A stretch of 64,000 nt of DNA from Cunninghamia lanceolata. Taxonomy: Eukaryota > Streptophyta > Pinopsida > Cupressales > Cupressaceae. The notes under the pieces were generated by a model that made no database searches, was not told the DNA's origin, and saw nothing but the letters and a program-made list of their open reading frames with translations. The stretch lies in NCBI GenBank assembly GCA_027924645.1, contig BSBN01000252.1:1860001-1924000 (forward strand), given 5' to 3'. Of this stretch, positions 1-11,849 are shown piece by piece. Both the position numbers and the translations under genes were made by a program. Position 1 is the first letter of the stretch. Each line of letters begins with the position of its first letter.

Positions 1-149
1 AACATCAGGTTGAATGTTCACTTGTTGAGGCCCCTTTTCTTTTTGACCATTTGGAAGATGTTTGGTTGGAAGACGTTCTTGAGAAATATCTAGTTGGAAA
101 GACTGATTGGAAGATATCGGGTCAGAAAGTCAAAAGTCAACCAAATATT

Positions 150-490
150 GAAAAGTCAATGGGATGTTGAAAAGTCAACGGGATGTGGAACCAGATCTGG
201 AACAATGGACATTTGGTTCATCCCGTGTTCCACATCCGGTTAGAAATACAAAGGAATTTCAACATTTGATAGCGCTCAAATGATGTCACCCCCCAACTTG
301 ACATATTCCACTTCAACATATGATAAGTGCAACTGAAACTTGAAAAGTCAACCAAAACTTGAAAAGTCAACTGGATGTGCAACTAGATTTGGAACACTAA
401 CCTGATCTTGCACAATGGACATTTGGTTCATCCCGTGTTCCACATCTAGTTAGAAATACAAAGGAACTTCAACATCCGATAGAAATGCAA
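150..490. repeat. Direct repeat pair (~110 bp, two diverged copies)
   Basis: Two copies of one segment lie at about 165-270 and 365-485. Both contain a run reading tttggttcatcccgtgttcc followed by a shared stretch ending in caaaggaa(t/c)ttcaac. They differ by scattered substitutions and a short insertion in the second copy. No reading frame is visible. This looks like a local tandem duplication inside an old repeat. Confidence 0.7.
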
Positions 491-509
491 CCGGATGTCA
501 AAGCGAAAT

Positions 510-805
510 ATCTGGATGGAAATGTCCAGTTGGAGCTAGAGTCCTACAAAAACATAACTTCATCAATTTTCCTTGGATCTTCATCAAATTTGAACTATAA
601 ATACCCATTTGGCCTCTCAAGAAGATGAACTATGATGTGACCAAATCCGTACATGAAATACAACTCGATAGAAATGAGGCAACTAAACCCACATGTCTGG
701 ATATCCAGTTGGAGAGATGATCATAACTTAGCAAAAATTCATCAAATCTTCGCCAAATTTGAACTGTGAATACCCATTTGGCTCCTTAGCAAGATGCACT
801 TATCA
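510..805. repeat. Second local direct repeat pair (~110 bp)
   Basis: The segments at about 515-630 and 695-805 are diverged copies. Each runs from a tccagttggag motif, through catcaaatttgaact or its variant, to aatacccatttggc, and ends near caagatg(a/c)ac. Together with the preceding repeat pair they suggest that the first 800 bp is a decayed internally repetitive element. Nothing coding is seen from 805 to about 1120. Confidence 0.6.
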
Positions 806-1124
806 TTTGTCTATGATTCCAACTGGATCTATCAGAATTTTTTAACATCTACTCTTGCAAACTTGACTTAGGAATTTTTAAGATTTTTACAGGAAATCTT
901 CTTCCATGTAGGATATCTCCGATCGAATATATTTGATGGAAGACATGCAGGATTTTCGTATGGGGGGAAACACTTAGGATTTGGCAACATTTTTGTAGAT
1001 CTAAAGATGGGCTATTTTGGCCAGGGGAAAAATAGGACAACAATTATTAAAGTAAATATGCATTTAAAATCTAGTAGGTTATACCTTTTTGGTTGCCTCT
1101 TCCACTAAGTGGACCTCCTCAAAA

Positions 1125-1805
1125 GCTGAGGTGGAGGTTATACTTCTTCTTCTTCTTAAATCTTTTATCTCTCCAAACTATCCTCCTCATCTAGTCTAAC
1201 CTAAACCTCTAGTTCAACATCTGGTGGAATCTTCTCTATCTATGGTTATAGTTGCACAATTGACTTCCCATCTTCTTTTGGCTACTCAACTATAACTCTG
1301 AAGATTTAACCTCCCTAAAAATCACATTTTGATTATAGAGAACATTTTTAGCTTCAAGATCCCAAATTTTGTACCCTTTCACATTGATGCCACAACCAAT
1401 GAAGATACATTTCACAACCTTATTATGTATCTTTGATCACTTCTCTCTAGGCACATGAGCCCATCCAAACCTTCATGGATTTTCCTCCACAAGCATTGAT
1501 GTAGGAGACCTAGTAATTAGGTAATATATAGCAGCAACTATTTCTACCAAGAACTATTCTAGGCCAGGCCCACCAAGCATACTTCTAGCCCTCTCTATCA
1601 ACATCATGTTCATGCATTCTGCAACTCCATTCTACTAAGAGGTGTATGGAGTTGGCTTATTCCTTTCTATATCATTCTCCTTATATAATCTATCAAACTT
1701 TGTAGAACAATACTCACCACAATTATCATTTCTCAACACCTTAACCTTTATATCAATCTAGTTTTCCAAGAGATCCTTAAACTCCCTAAATTGACTAAAG
1801 ACCTT
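1125..1805 (-). pseudogene. Ty1/copia integrase fragment (decayed)
   Basis: Read on the minus strand from about 1805 downward, this matches the Ty1/copia integrase core with stops and frameshifts. A segment like VLRNDNCGEYCSTKFD (usual form LRSDNGGEY) holds the second catalytic Asp at about 1740-1690. NGVAECMNMMLIERARSML (usual NGVAERMNRTLLERARSML) with the catalytic Glu follows at about 1640-1580. An integrase C-terminal segment reading CIFIG...VKGYKIWDLE lies at about 1420-1320. The following linker is low quality and RT does not follow, so the fragment is truncated. Family assignment rests on motif order and is firm; the lineage within copia is not determined. Confidence 0.75.
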
Positions 1806-2689
1806 ATATTTACTTCTAATTGTGATGTCAAAAATTGTATACCTTACAATTTCATGTTATGTCTTGCATTCACCTTAGCATCCGTTTATGTAGCGTGTTA
1901 TAAGACCACTTGGACTTAACTTTGGCTTATTTCCCTTGCATCAAAGTTTTCCAAGAATATTTACTAGAACATTGATCTTATCATATGTTTGAACACATAT
2001 ACCAAATTTGAGTCCATTTCCTCAAGATGACAATGCAATGCATAGACGTCTATGCAAAGTGCTGGCATCTTATGCTATACATTGCCTTGAAGTGTGTGTT
2101 ACTCTTGCATGCCACCACGTCATAATTCCTTCCAACAATCACAACATCCTTGAGGATGTGCCTGTCTACTTTTCTAGCATATTTGACCATACCAAATCCA
2201 AGAAAATCAATAAAAATAGTAGGTTACAATAGATTCTAAGAAGAAATTAAAACGTAGGCAGATTGAGCTAGAAGAGGGAGGTCTTTTTGAGTTTTCCATA
2301 GTTTTTCCTAAGTATTCTTTTGGGCTACAATACATTATGCTCTGTAGATCTTCGTATACTACAAGTTTAGCTCTGAAGTGTATCAGTGGCTTTCACAAAT
2401 ACATCATTGCATGCATTCATCCATCATCCTTTTTGTGGGTTTAATTTAAATAAGGAATAGCTTGTGAAAGAATCTTAAAGGCTAGAGATTCTCCCAAGAA
2501 TTCCTCTACACTATCTACATTCGCTAAAGCAATATTTAGAAAATATTTTAGTAAGTAAAAAGCTTGATTATTCTCTGAAAATCTCTTAATTTATTAGAAT
2601 TGAGCCTTCTAAAAGCACATTCTTTGGATTAAAAGCATTATAAGTGGATTTTTGGCGAAGTTCTACTTCGTCACTTGATATTCCTCTGA

Positions 2690-3578
2690 GCATGTTACTG
2701 AACTACTTACTAAGGGAATCAATGCCCATAGCCTTACAATACCATCTAAACTTCTCCATGCTCATAGGATTCATCAAATCATCTACAATGTTCACCAAAA
2801 TATCCACTTTCTTGAGCATGTAACCCTTTAATCCTCCACCACATCATGAATAAAATGGTATTGTAAATTGATGTGCTTTGTCTATGCATGAAACATATAA
2901 TTCTTTGCCAAGATAATGGAAAATTGATTGATAGTTAACCCTCACCACTCCTTGACTTACCCCAACACCTAAACACAACCTCTAAAGATATATTACCTCC
3001 TTATAGGCATGAGTAGCTACCATATACTCTACCTTTGTAGTGGAAAGAGTGACCACAACCTATTGCTTACTCATCCAATTGATTTCACCACTAAATAATC
3101 TAAACAATAGCTACTAGTAGCCCTTCCACTATCAACAACGCCTATCCAATTTGACTACATGCAAATCCCTATATATCCACCAACATTATGTGGAACTTCC
3201 AGGCTATTGCTAAAGATCTTTTCTACTAAATTCCCTACTATCAAAGTTTATTGTTAAAGATAGTGCTATCAAAGACCTGTTATAGAAAATAGAGAAATTT
3301 TACGTACCATGATGATATTTAAAGATCCTCTTCATTACAACCCAATGCTCCTTGTTAGGATTAGCCATAAATTGGCTCAACACTTTTGCTACTTGGGAAA
3401 TTTTAAGTCTAGTGTAGACCATAACATACATGAGGTTGCCAATTGCACTAGCATAAGTTACATGGCTCACATCCTTCATCTCTTCAAGTGTAGAAGGACA
3501 TTGCTCAATTGAAATCTTTGTTCCCATAGAAATAGGAACATTCAATAGTTCGCAATCCTCCATGCTAAAATACTCCAA
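2690..3578 (-). pseudogene. Ty1/copia RT end and RNase H fragment (decayed)
   Basis: On the minus strand an open stretch at 3578-3300 encodes the conserved copia region between RT and RNase H, with IGNLMYVMVYTRLKIS (usual VGSLMYAMVCTRPDIA) and HWVVMKRIFKYHHGT (usual HWxAVKRILRYLKGT). Continuing down to about 2690, a broken RNase H can be followed: a degenerate SDWAGD..RRSTSGY-like part near 3150-3050, then a QYHF-like motif and a KVDILVNI-like part near 2880-2780. Stops and frameshifts occur throughout. On this strand it lies upstream of the integrase fragment at 1.1-1.8 kb, the reverse of the order inside one copia pol. The two pieces therefore come from different copies or from a rearrangement. 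Confidence 0.75.
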
Positions 3579-3589
3579 AATAGAGTTGA

Positions 3590-4470
3590 CATATTTCTTC
3601 TGACAACTAAAGTTTTATGACAGCTCATCTCTTCCAGATCCCCATTCCCCCTAGCTCAATTTGGAGGGTCAAAACTTTGAATTTTTAGATGATATTGAAG
3701 ATGGTGAGTATGTGTGTCACCCAGCATCAAATACACCTTTCATTCAAGATTTTTGGTTACTTTGGAAATTTTAGGATTTTCATGGACATTGAGACATCCC
3801 TAGTCCCTGTGTCATTCCAGATCCCCATTCCCCCTTGCACAATTTGGAGGGTCAACACTTGGAATTTTGGTATGAAATTGAAGGTTGTGGTTATTGGTGC
3901 CGCCCTCCATCTATTTGAACCTTTTTGGGGCTTTTTGGATCATTTTGGGATTTTTTAGGTTTTCTATGATCTTTCTGGACACCCTCTTTTTCCCGTGTTT
4001 AATTTGAAGGGTCAAAACTTAATATTGGGATGATCTCAAATATTCAGACTATGTTCATCATTTTCCATCATTTGGAACCTTCATTTGGGTGTTTTGGTCA
4101 CTTTGGGGATTTCAATATTTTCGTGGACATCAAAACCTTTTCAAAAATCCCCGTGTCCTTGATCCTTCCGAGTTTCCCATTTTCCATGGGTCACTCCATG
4201 GGGATTTTGGGATTTTCATGGACATTGGAACCTTTTCAAATATCCCTATGTCCCTAATTCTTTCATGTTTTCGGTTTCCATAGTGCATTTAAAAAAATCC
4301 ATGTGTCCTTGATCCTTCTAGGCTTCCCATTTCCCATGGGGCACCCCATATCCCTATGTCCCTGGTCCTTCAGGGATTCCAGTTCCTGGCATGCACTTTT
4401 CAAATGTCCTTGTGTCCCTGGTTTTTCCAAGATTTTGGTTTCCAACCCAAATACTCAAATTTTTCTCTTT
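3590..4470. repeat. Degenerate tandem repeat, ~90-190 bp periods
   Basis: The phrase cagatccccattcccccttg, followed by aatttggagggtcaa, recurs near 3636 and 3818 and in weaker form near 3985, giving a period of about 170-190 bp. From about 4140 a shorter phrase (tccttgatccttcc, then ttcccatttcccatggg) repeats about every 90 bp to 4450. Small open frames on both strands here come from the repetition and lack any domain. Likely an old satellite or subrepeat region of a transposon. Confidence 0.6.
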
Positions 4471-6064
4471 TTCAAGATGCAAGGGGACACTCCAACAACT
4501 CTCAAGACCACCATTTAATATCCATTTGAGGTCTAGTAGTATGGTAGGTGAGCTCCATATGCCCCAAGACTGTTGTAGACCTCTCCATGATGAAATATTT
4601 GTACTAAGGCAGGGCAAACACTCCAAATATGTTGTTTTTTCTTATACAACCCATGTGGTTATGATGCAACATATATGGGTGACATACAAACGTGTTGACT
4701 ACTCCAGATCCATGTCCAAGATGCAATAATGAATTGTAATGCTATATATACATGCTCTTAAGATGTAAAAAAAGTTGGTCATTGAACCAATTTCTAGACT
4801 AGAAGTGTCTCAGCAGTGTTCTAGGGCATCAAATGATGTAGTTTGATTTGTAAAGGGATAAAATGCACCTTGTAAAGCATAGGAAGGTTATTCAAAGACA
4901 GATGCATGTAATGGTATGTCTCCAAGGTAGTTTTTAATTATTTACGAGGGTGTTTGAACCTAGTTGCTCATCCTCTCTTACCACATTTGTTGGTATGAAT
5001 GTAACAGAAGTTAGAGAAGTATGTGATAGTATTTTAATTCATTACAAAGCTTTTATAATGCTCTTTCTTTCTATTCCATGTGGGTTTTTGCAATTATGTT
5101 TGGATTAATAAGTATGTCCAATACATGAGATGAGATATATGCATTGTATCATGATACTCAAATGATTCTATTTATGTTCCACAACTACATTTCTTTCCCT
5201 CTTGCAATATATGACTATGTTGCCCAATGGAGAAGGAACTGATCTAATTGGTGAAGGGCTAGTACCTTTAAATTTTTAAATCTCTCCTTGGTTAGTTGTA
5301 GGAGTAGGTTTACTTTCCACCATGCTTGCATGATTCCACATTGTAAACTTAGTCATACCTTATGTAATTCTAAAATGAACATCATGTGAATGTCATGTGA
5401 ACCCTGCATGTGTGTTATTCTCTCTTACCCCTGTATATGCAATATTAAGTGGATTCATTTGCTGGGGAAATACAATATGGTTGCCATCTTTGGGTGCATG
5501 GTAAGAGTAAATTTTATCTGTTTATCAGAGGTCTAATAGGTTAGTATGTAACTAGTGTTGACATGAACTTAGTCACAATTATAGGGGTTCATAGCACATT
5601 AGGTATAACTACTTGAGGATCTAATTCTTAAATTGTTTATGTTGTTGAGACCTCAAGGAGTACCCCCTTGGCCTTGCAGAGCCTAAAGATGAAGGTAAGT
5701 TTACCCACTCCTAGAAAATTGGTCCATTCATGCCATTGTCTGATCATAAGCCTTACCCATTACCTAAGCATGACACATCCCTAGCCTTAGGTTCTGGTGT
5801 TGAGTCTTTAGGATTGGTGGAACTACATGTATGAACACCAACACAATCATTTGCTCATTACTTCTAGGAAACCTACCAGCGTATGTGTTAGGTCACAAGA
5901 GTAGATGTGAACCCCATGATTCCAAAAGGTGCATTAGTTTTTGCTTTGAATATCTAAAGCATGCACCAAAATACTTTATATGATTATTCTATTTTCTTGA
6001 CTAAACACATAAGAGAAGGGTAGGAAAATGTAAAGAGGTAAGGAGAAGAAAAGTATTTTGGGTG
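4471..6064. other. Unassigned AT-rich sequence
   Basis: I see no sustained reading frame, RNA gene or clear repeat here. The interval may include the upstream part of the LTR that carries member C (next feature), but no TG...CA terminus with a target duplication could be located. Confidence 0.5.
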
Positions 6065-6865
6065 GTATTCCCTATTGTGCCACATTTATCTTTACATATT
6101 TCATTGGCACTTGGATGAAAATTTAGATGTCTAGCTCTATATTTAAATAAGTCATCAAAACGAATGCACAAACTTGTACAATTGTGGAGACCTTATATAG
6201 ATAGATTTGATGCACATGCCCACTTCTACATCTTTGAGGACTTTTTCATAACCCCTATATTGAGGATATTAGGTTTTGAAAAGCTTAGGCTTCCTCTTGA
6301 TTTCTATAAATTCCTTAAACCCTTGGATAATAAGTTGGATCATGTTGAACATCACAATTAGGGTAACTAGTTTTTACATGGAGAGTACACAATCATAAGA
6401 ATTTTTGGGTCTAAGCTAATTCCACATAAATTGCTAGCCAAGGTTCTTTCAAGAATTGCTTATCTAATGCATAGTACAAATTGGGAGAACTTTAGAAATC
6501 ATAAAAGAAGAGGAATTCTTCCTACTCAAGCTAATTTTTTTTTAACTTTGTTCTATTGGGCAATGAGGGGTATGACAATATTTCTATTCTAATTTACCAA
6601 TATGGGATTGAACAACAAGAGCATATGATCCTAAGGGTTTTGTTCATAATGCAAGGAGGGAGGTTGGATTGGATCAAACTAAGAATGAATATGAGGAGCG
6701 TGTTGATCTCATTAGGAGTTGTAGGGATGAGAATGAAAAGGATACAAGGAGAACAAAGTGCTTCAGAATTATCATGGCCGAGACATGCCACATAGAGAAT
6801 GATCAATAGAATTTCAAGGGTTTCTACCCAGAGATTCGGGACCTAATAGAATCAATGAGGGTCAT
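6065..6865 (+). pseudogene. LTR-ORF family member C, part A (decayed)
   Basis: Reading across stops and frameshifts on the plus strand gives clear homology to the 994-residue LTR protein of the complete element. The segment IIRIFGSKLIPHKLL..VLSRIAYL at about 6395-6455 aligns with MIRVYGFEDAPFILP...DRIAYL. AYDPKGFVHNARR at about 6620-6660 aligns with GFDPEGFIDYARR. Upstream, QLW..YIDRFDAHAHFYIFED at about 6177-6240 aligns with QMW..IWDSRYANSSYAQFEE. Order and spacing are kept, which makes chance similarity unlikely. The N-terminal half is missing or too decayed to follow. It is non-functional. No LTR termini were recognised around it, so its place inside an LTR is inferred from its relatives. 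Confidence 0.7.
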
Positions 6866-8340
6866 GATTGTGTTATGTCAGAAATTGTACTTCTGCATGG
6901 ATTAGCACAATTTTGTATAGTTTAGCTCCTCTCCTTTGGTGCCCTATTACTCTTTTTGTTTATGACCTACCTAAACCCCGATTGACATGTACCTTATCAA
7001 GGAAATGTCACATTTCGAAGCAATAACTGATAAAACCTGAAGACAAACCTTGGATTCTAGACATTTTGGACCCCCTTAAGACAGACCTTAAGTGAAATTT
7101 GGGGCTTGGAATTGGGCACCCGCACCCTAGTCCAACCCTAAATTTTTGAGTCCTAATTTTTGGATTGGTGTTGGCTTGTCTTGTGCACCTTGGAATTCTG
7201 AATTCAAATTTTAGTTTTTGCGTGATGTTGGCATATTATTTTGATTGTTTGCATTTCTAAGGTTAGGTATTTAAAGAGAATTAGAAAACATTTTATCACA
7301 CACAACTCTCATGCAAGCTTACTATGCCAAAATTCTACTACTGCTGCTATTAAAGATCTGCGCTTTGTTGAAGCTCTTTGAAGATATTAATATTTGCTAG
7401 CATGGAGATATTTGGTGGAGATTAGGAATCAAGATCTTGAGTCTATCTTGCTCTTCCTAGGGTTTTGTCAAGCCCTTTTTATGATTGGGAGAAGGGTTGA
7501 AGCCTCCAACTTGAGTTTGGAATCCTCCGCGGATATGGTTGCCTCACCTTTTTGTTCTACAAGTCTTCATTACTATCATCTCCTTGAGGTGAAGTTGTTG
7601 TTTCCTTGAGTGAAAAATTGTTTGGATCTATCCTTGATGCTTGAGTCATTTAGGATTTTGCATTTATGCTTACACACTTGATTTATGAACACACACATCT
7701 GCATACTTTATCTTTGGCTATTGTTGAGGTAGAAATACCAAAGACGGGGTTTGACTAAGGCAAACTCCTATATAGCCACAACCATCCTTCTCCTTCTTTT
7801 GTATGTGCATGTTACATTCAGAAAGATCTGATGAAAAGGAGCGGAGGAAGAACAGGTATTGCAGCTACAGTCATCACAGAACTTTTCATTACAAAATCTT
7901 CAGGACTATGGGGTGGGCACCCTAGTCCAACAGGACCTCAAATCCAAGATCTAGAACCCTTAGCAGAGACTTTGATACCTGGTGTAGAAAGTTTAACTGT
8001 CAAAAAACTTTCTAGACTATGGGGTGGGCACCCTAGTCTGATAGGCCTCCAATTTTTGGGTACACAGTCACTGTTACCTTTGATTTACATTTTTGTGCTT
8101 TGCTTGTCAATTTCTGTTCCGTAAATTAGTCTATCTAAATCTTGTGAAAACCTAATTGGAGCATCCATTCATTTACAACAACATAAAAGGGAATAGAAAT
8201 CAATAGCTTGATCCTTCATAGTGAAAAAGCTCAGTTCCTATCTCCTAATGTTAGATGTGAGTGAAAAGAGAGGCTTGATATGGTTTATACGCTAACATTC
8301 TCTCTCATTTTCACCATTTAACAAATTAAAAACTATGATA
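6866..8340. other. Non-homologous interruption of member C
   Basis: The two halves of member C are separated by about 1.5 kb that has no counterpart in the related ORFs, where the flanking motifs are only about 100 codons apart. The stretch has no transposase, RT or obvious terminal repeat. It contains a pair of hairpin-forming repeats at 7903 and 8014. It may be a nested insertion: a TGTTATG start near 6876 and a TAACA end near 8299 are possible termini, but their flanks do not match as a target duplication. Confidence 0.4.
7903..8039. repeat. Two palindromic hairpin repeats with matching arm changes
   Basis: Two 26-bp copies (7903-7928 and 8014-8039) share a core tggggtgggcaccc. The first has arms GGACTA...TAGTCC and the second AGACTA...TAGTCT, so the outermost pair changed from G-C to A-T on both sides. 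A related half site (gcaccctagtcc) lies near 7122. The surrounding 110 bp also repeats loosely. Function unknown. Confidence 0.6.
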
Positions 8341-10160
8341 ATCTAAGAATTATTCCTCCAAGGGCTAGACTAATTCATGCCCCAACACCTTCTATGCCAG
8401 TCCCAAAATCACCAAACTCACAATCTATTTGGGTTGAGTCTACTTAGGAGGATGTTATGGAATCCACAAGGTCCAAAGGGAAATAAGTGCTAGTTGATGA
8501 ATCCTCGGTCCTATTTCAAGAAGAGAAATCAACTACCCCACATGTTTCTTTGGTGCCATATAGTTGTATTTAGGGAGTTGATGAATTTGATCCTATAGGG
8601 CAAGAAATTGTGAAATCTATAAAATCCCATAAGCATTCCTAAAGGATTCATATCATTACTCCCAGTGCTATCACCATATTAGGAGATCTTGAAGGTGACA
8701 AGATAATAAATGATGTCAAAACTAAGGCTTGTGAACAGTTCATGGTAGATGACCAATTCATTAGGATGGAGGAGTTCAAGAATTTCATTTTGGAATAAAA
8801 ATATACATTATGAATGATTTAAATACTAGGTAGGAGTTTGCCAAAGCCTTTGGCCATGATTCTGACTTAGTAGAAAGTGCCTTTATCTTTAAAATAAATA
8901 GTGAGAATATCACACCAAAGTGAGTTAGAAGGTTGGAAAGAGAAAGTGGTTGTTTTCTACTACTAGGATGGGACATTATGTTACCACTTGCCTTTGACAC
9001 CCTTAGGATAAATAAAACAATGGAGATGTCTTTTAGGATATTTAATAGTAAGGAAATTCTACTCTAGTTTAGGATATGGTCCCCATCAACAAACATTGGC
9101 ATTATGGTGCATAGACCCTAAGCATGACAAACCTTAGATGCATGATGATCTTGAAGGACTATTAGGACCACTAATTGTTAAAATGGTTTTAAATACACCA
9201 AATCTAGAGGTGACAACTCTTAATCTTTATATTTCATAATTTCATGAAATAGTTATAATAAAACTACAGAGGGACTATGATGCATTGGTTCTAGACATAA
9301 TCAAGTTAAACAAGGAGTTAGGAGAGGAGAAAGCCATATTAGAAAACTACTTGTAGCAAATGATGGCATTAAATGTTGGAACCCCTAAGTCTCTCACAAG
9401 CACTTCTCAAGAGGTGACATCATCGTAGGGAGATCACCAAATATTGTTAGAACAATTTGAGGCTCTATAGGAGGATAATAAACATTGGACTCTTCAAGCC
9501 AAATAAAACATGGAAAACATTTCCATGGGGATATTGAGGGCCATAGTCTCCAACTTAGTGACACTAACTGATAACTTCTAGGAGTGTCATGGAAACTTGA
9601 ACAGAGCCATTGAGCATGTGCAAGAGGTCAACCCAAAATTGTTGGAGTTGAATGTTAAATGGATCCATAAAATTAGGGTGATGAAAATCATCCATAAGAA
9701 TGCCAAGTATAGCCCTAATAGCCTGAGCCAAATATATACTATCTTTGAAGATACCAGACTCTTGAGTGATGCCTCAACTTTCTTGAATAAGTTGTAGACA
9801 TTATTGAAAGAGGAGGGAGAATTCAAATCTTTGGTCAATCTTGATGTTCCTAGTCTTGTGGACTCCAATGGGAAGATGAGAGAATTGGATGATTGGAAGG
9901 GTGACTTTGAAAGTCTAATCCCTTTATGGATTAATCTCATCCTTCAGCACAACAAGGTTGATCCTATTTTAGTTAGCTATTAGGTGGACAAGGCCCTTGT
10001 GCTAGAGAACAAAATAGATAAATTTATCGAGTGAGAATAGAACTGGATTCTAGGTATACCACAAATATTAATAAAATTAAAAATATCTTGGAAGCAGGAT
10101 GGCTAACTGACGAGGAATTTGATAAGTGGATAGAAAGATTTACAAAGGAATATTGATTGA
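8341..10160 (+). pseudogene. LTR-ORF family member C, part B (decayed)
   Basis: This continues the homologue of the 994-residue LTR protein. FMVDDQFIRMEEFKNFIL at about 8742-8795 aligns with FVSDDTFIHSKEFKSFL of the intact protein. A segment with RDYDALVLDIIKLNKEL (about 9270-9320) matches the coiled-coil RDAYKLNCERLTKEN. VPSLVDSNGKMRELDDWKGD (about 9846-9905) matches VPRIFKDNGEVKSKEEW. Several in-frame stops, mostly TAG, and frameshifts interrupt it. The end near 10160 is where the open segment after a DEEFDKWIERFTKEY-like stretch stops. It is clearly a pseudogene; which element it came from is not visible. Confidence 0.7.
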
Positions 10161-11849
10161 TGCATTCTTTCTTTTCACAAATAAAATATATATTCACATG
10201 CTCTAAAGCATGCCATCACATCCCATCCAAGCAAGCCAAATTGAGGTTTTTGTGAAGGTAGTAGCATGATTTTCTTTGAATAGTGAGCCTCGCTTTTCTA
10301 AGATGATCAAGGGTCTTGTCAAGAGGTATGCGCATTTACATCATATGTCTCATCTATAGATTTTTCTTAAAATGAAATCTTCTTGAGGTAAAAGGATCAT
10401 TGAAAATATTCCTAAGGCAAAAGCTTTTCATTTCCAAGATGGAGTTTGAGAGAGTTTTCTATTGTTGTAGAAAGGGATGGTCTAGGAAGAGGCTTGTGTC
10501 ATTTCTCAAATATTTTGAGTCTACCTTGTCCTCATTTTGGCTAAGTGTCATCCTTTGATGGCATGAGTTCATTAAACATGTTCCTCTATTTTAAACTCAT
10601 CCCCTTGAATGAGGCACCATAGTTAGGGCCCTGCTTTCCAACCTTTCAATGTCCTTGAACAATATGCTGCCAAGAAAAAGTTGTCTTCTATATGTGGACA
10701 CTTAAATGAAGTGGAACAAGGGTTTTCAAAACCTTCTCAGTAGGGGAGTATGAAGGACAATTAGTTGTTGTTGTTTCACTGACTACTTCAATGGGAGCTC
10801 TTGCTCATGCTTATATCTTCTCCTTTTTTTTTTTCTTCTGTTAAGGATGTTTAAGTATGATGTTGTTGTCCATAAGAAGTCAATTGTTGCAATTTGTTCT
10901 TTTTTTGGTAGGGTACAACATGAGTGGGAGCTAAGGAAACCAAGATAGAAGGATTCCTTGTAGATGCATCTTTGTGGCCTCCAAGTGATTCTTCTTTCAT
11001 ACATCAAAATTTGATCATTGGAAAAGAAAGCCCACATGAAGCACTCCTATGAGTGCCAACCCTCTAACAAAATTTAGATTGTAAATGGAGCTGACAAGTG
11101 TTAATCATCCATGAGATGAGCATTGTCAATTTCCTACAAATGGGAATTTTTTTAACTATATTGGGTATTGGGAAGGAATTTATGCATTTTAAGGTGTAGA
11201 GCATACTGAGTAAATAGAATGATATAGAGAAATTTTGAGTTATAATGTTGTGTTAGATTCATGTGTTACTTTAGAGAAATTAATATAATATTTTCTCTTT
11301 CTGGGATTTAAAACTATCTCCATTTTACTGTTTATGACTTCAGGGAAATTTGTTTCCTGTGTATACATTTGCTATACTTTCACTAATAATATAACAATTG
11401 GTGTTTAATGAACACTATAAAACTCTTGCTAAATATTTCTTTTAGTAGGAGATCTCTAATAATCAATTGATGAATTTATAAATTGGTCTAAGGGAATATA
11501 AAGTAGAGTTTGAATTTCTAGAACTAGAGGCATATGATAACCTAGGCCCTGCAAGACAAGGACAAAATTCTCTACGTTGATTGGAGTAGAAAGGCCATCA
11601 TTAATTTATGTTACACCTTAGAATTAATGTTTGACTCTATACCCACAACCTAAGGCACCCGTCATATGGTCATCTCCTAGTCATCCATGTCATTAAATAT
11701 AATGTCTCAGATCAACATAACTTATATAATTTAAAAAACTTCTCTCAGGAGCATATAATTACAGAATGTTCCTATTAGCTTAAGTAATCTTATTTTGCAT
11801 GTTGTTCTATAATCTTTCATTTCTAATAGTAGAGGTTTCTTTTTAGTGG
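10161..11849. other. Unassigned sequence before the satellite
   Basis: No reading frame with recognisable domains, no RNA gene and no clear repeat was found. An 84-codon minus-strand ORF at 10783-11037 has no motif I can name and is treated as chance. Part of this may be the downstream (R/U5) part of the LTR that held member C. Confidence 0.45.

Noticed and set aside
3689..4729. Overlapping ORFs on both strands
   Set aside because: Products of the degenerate tandem repeat; proteins are low-complexity and lack domains.
6876..8303. Nested LTR element splitting member C (TGTTATG ... GCTAACA)
   Set aside because: Termini look plausible, but the flanking five bases do not match and no internal features were found.
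10783..11037. 84-codon minus-strand ORF with a vague RNase H-like feel
   Set aside because: No catalytic motif could be aligned in any frame; length is within chance expectation.
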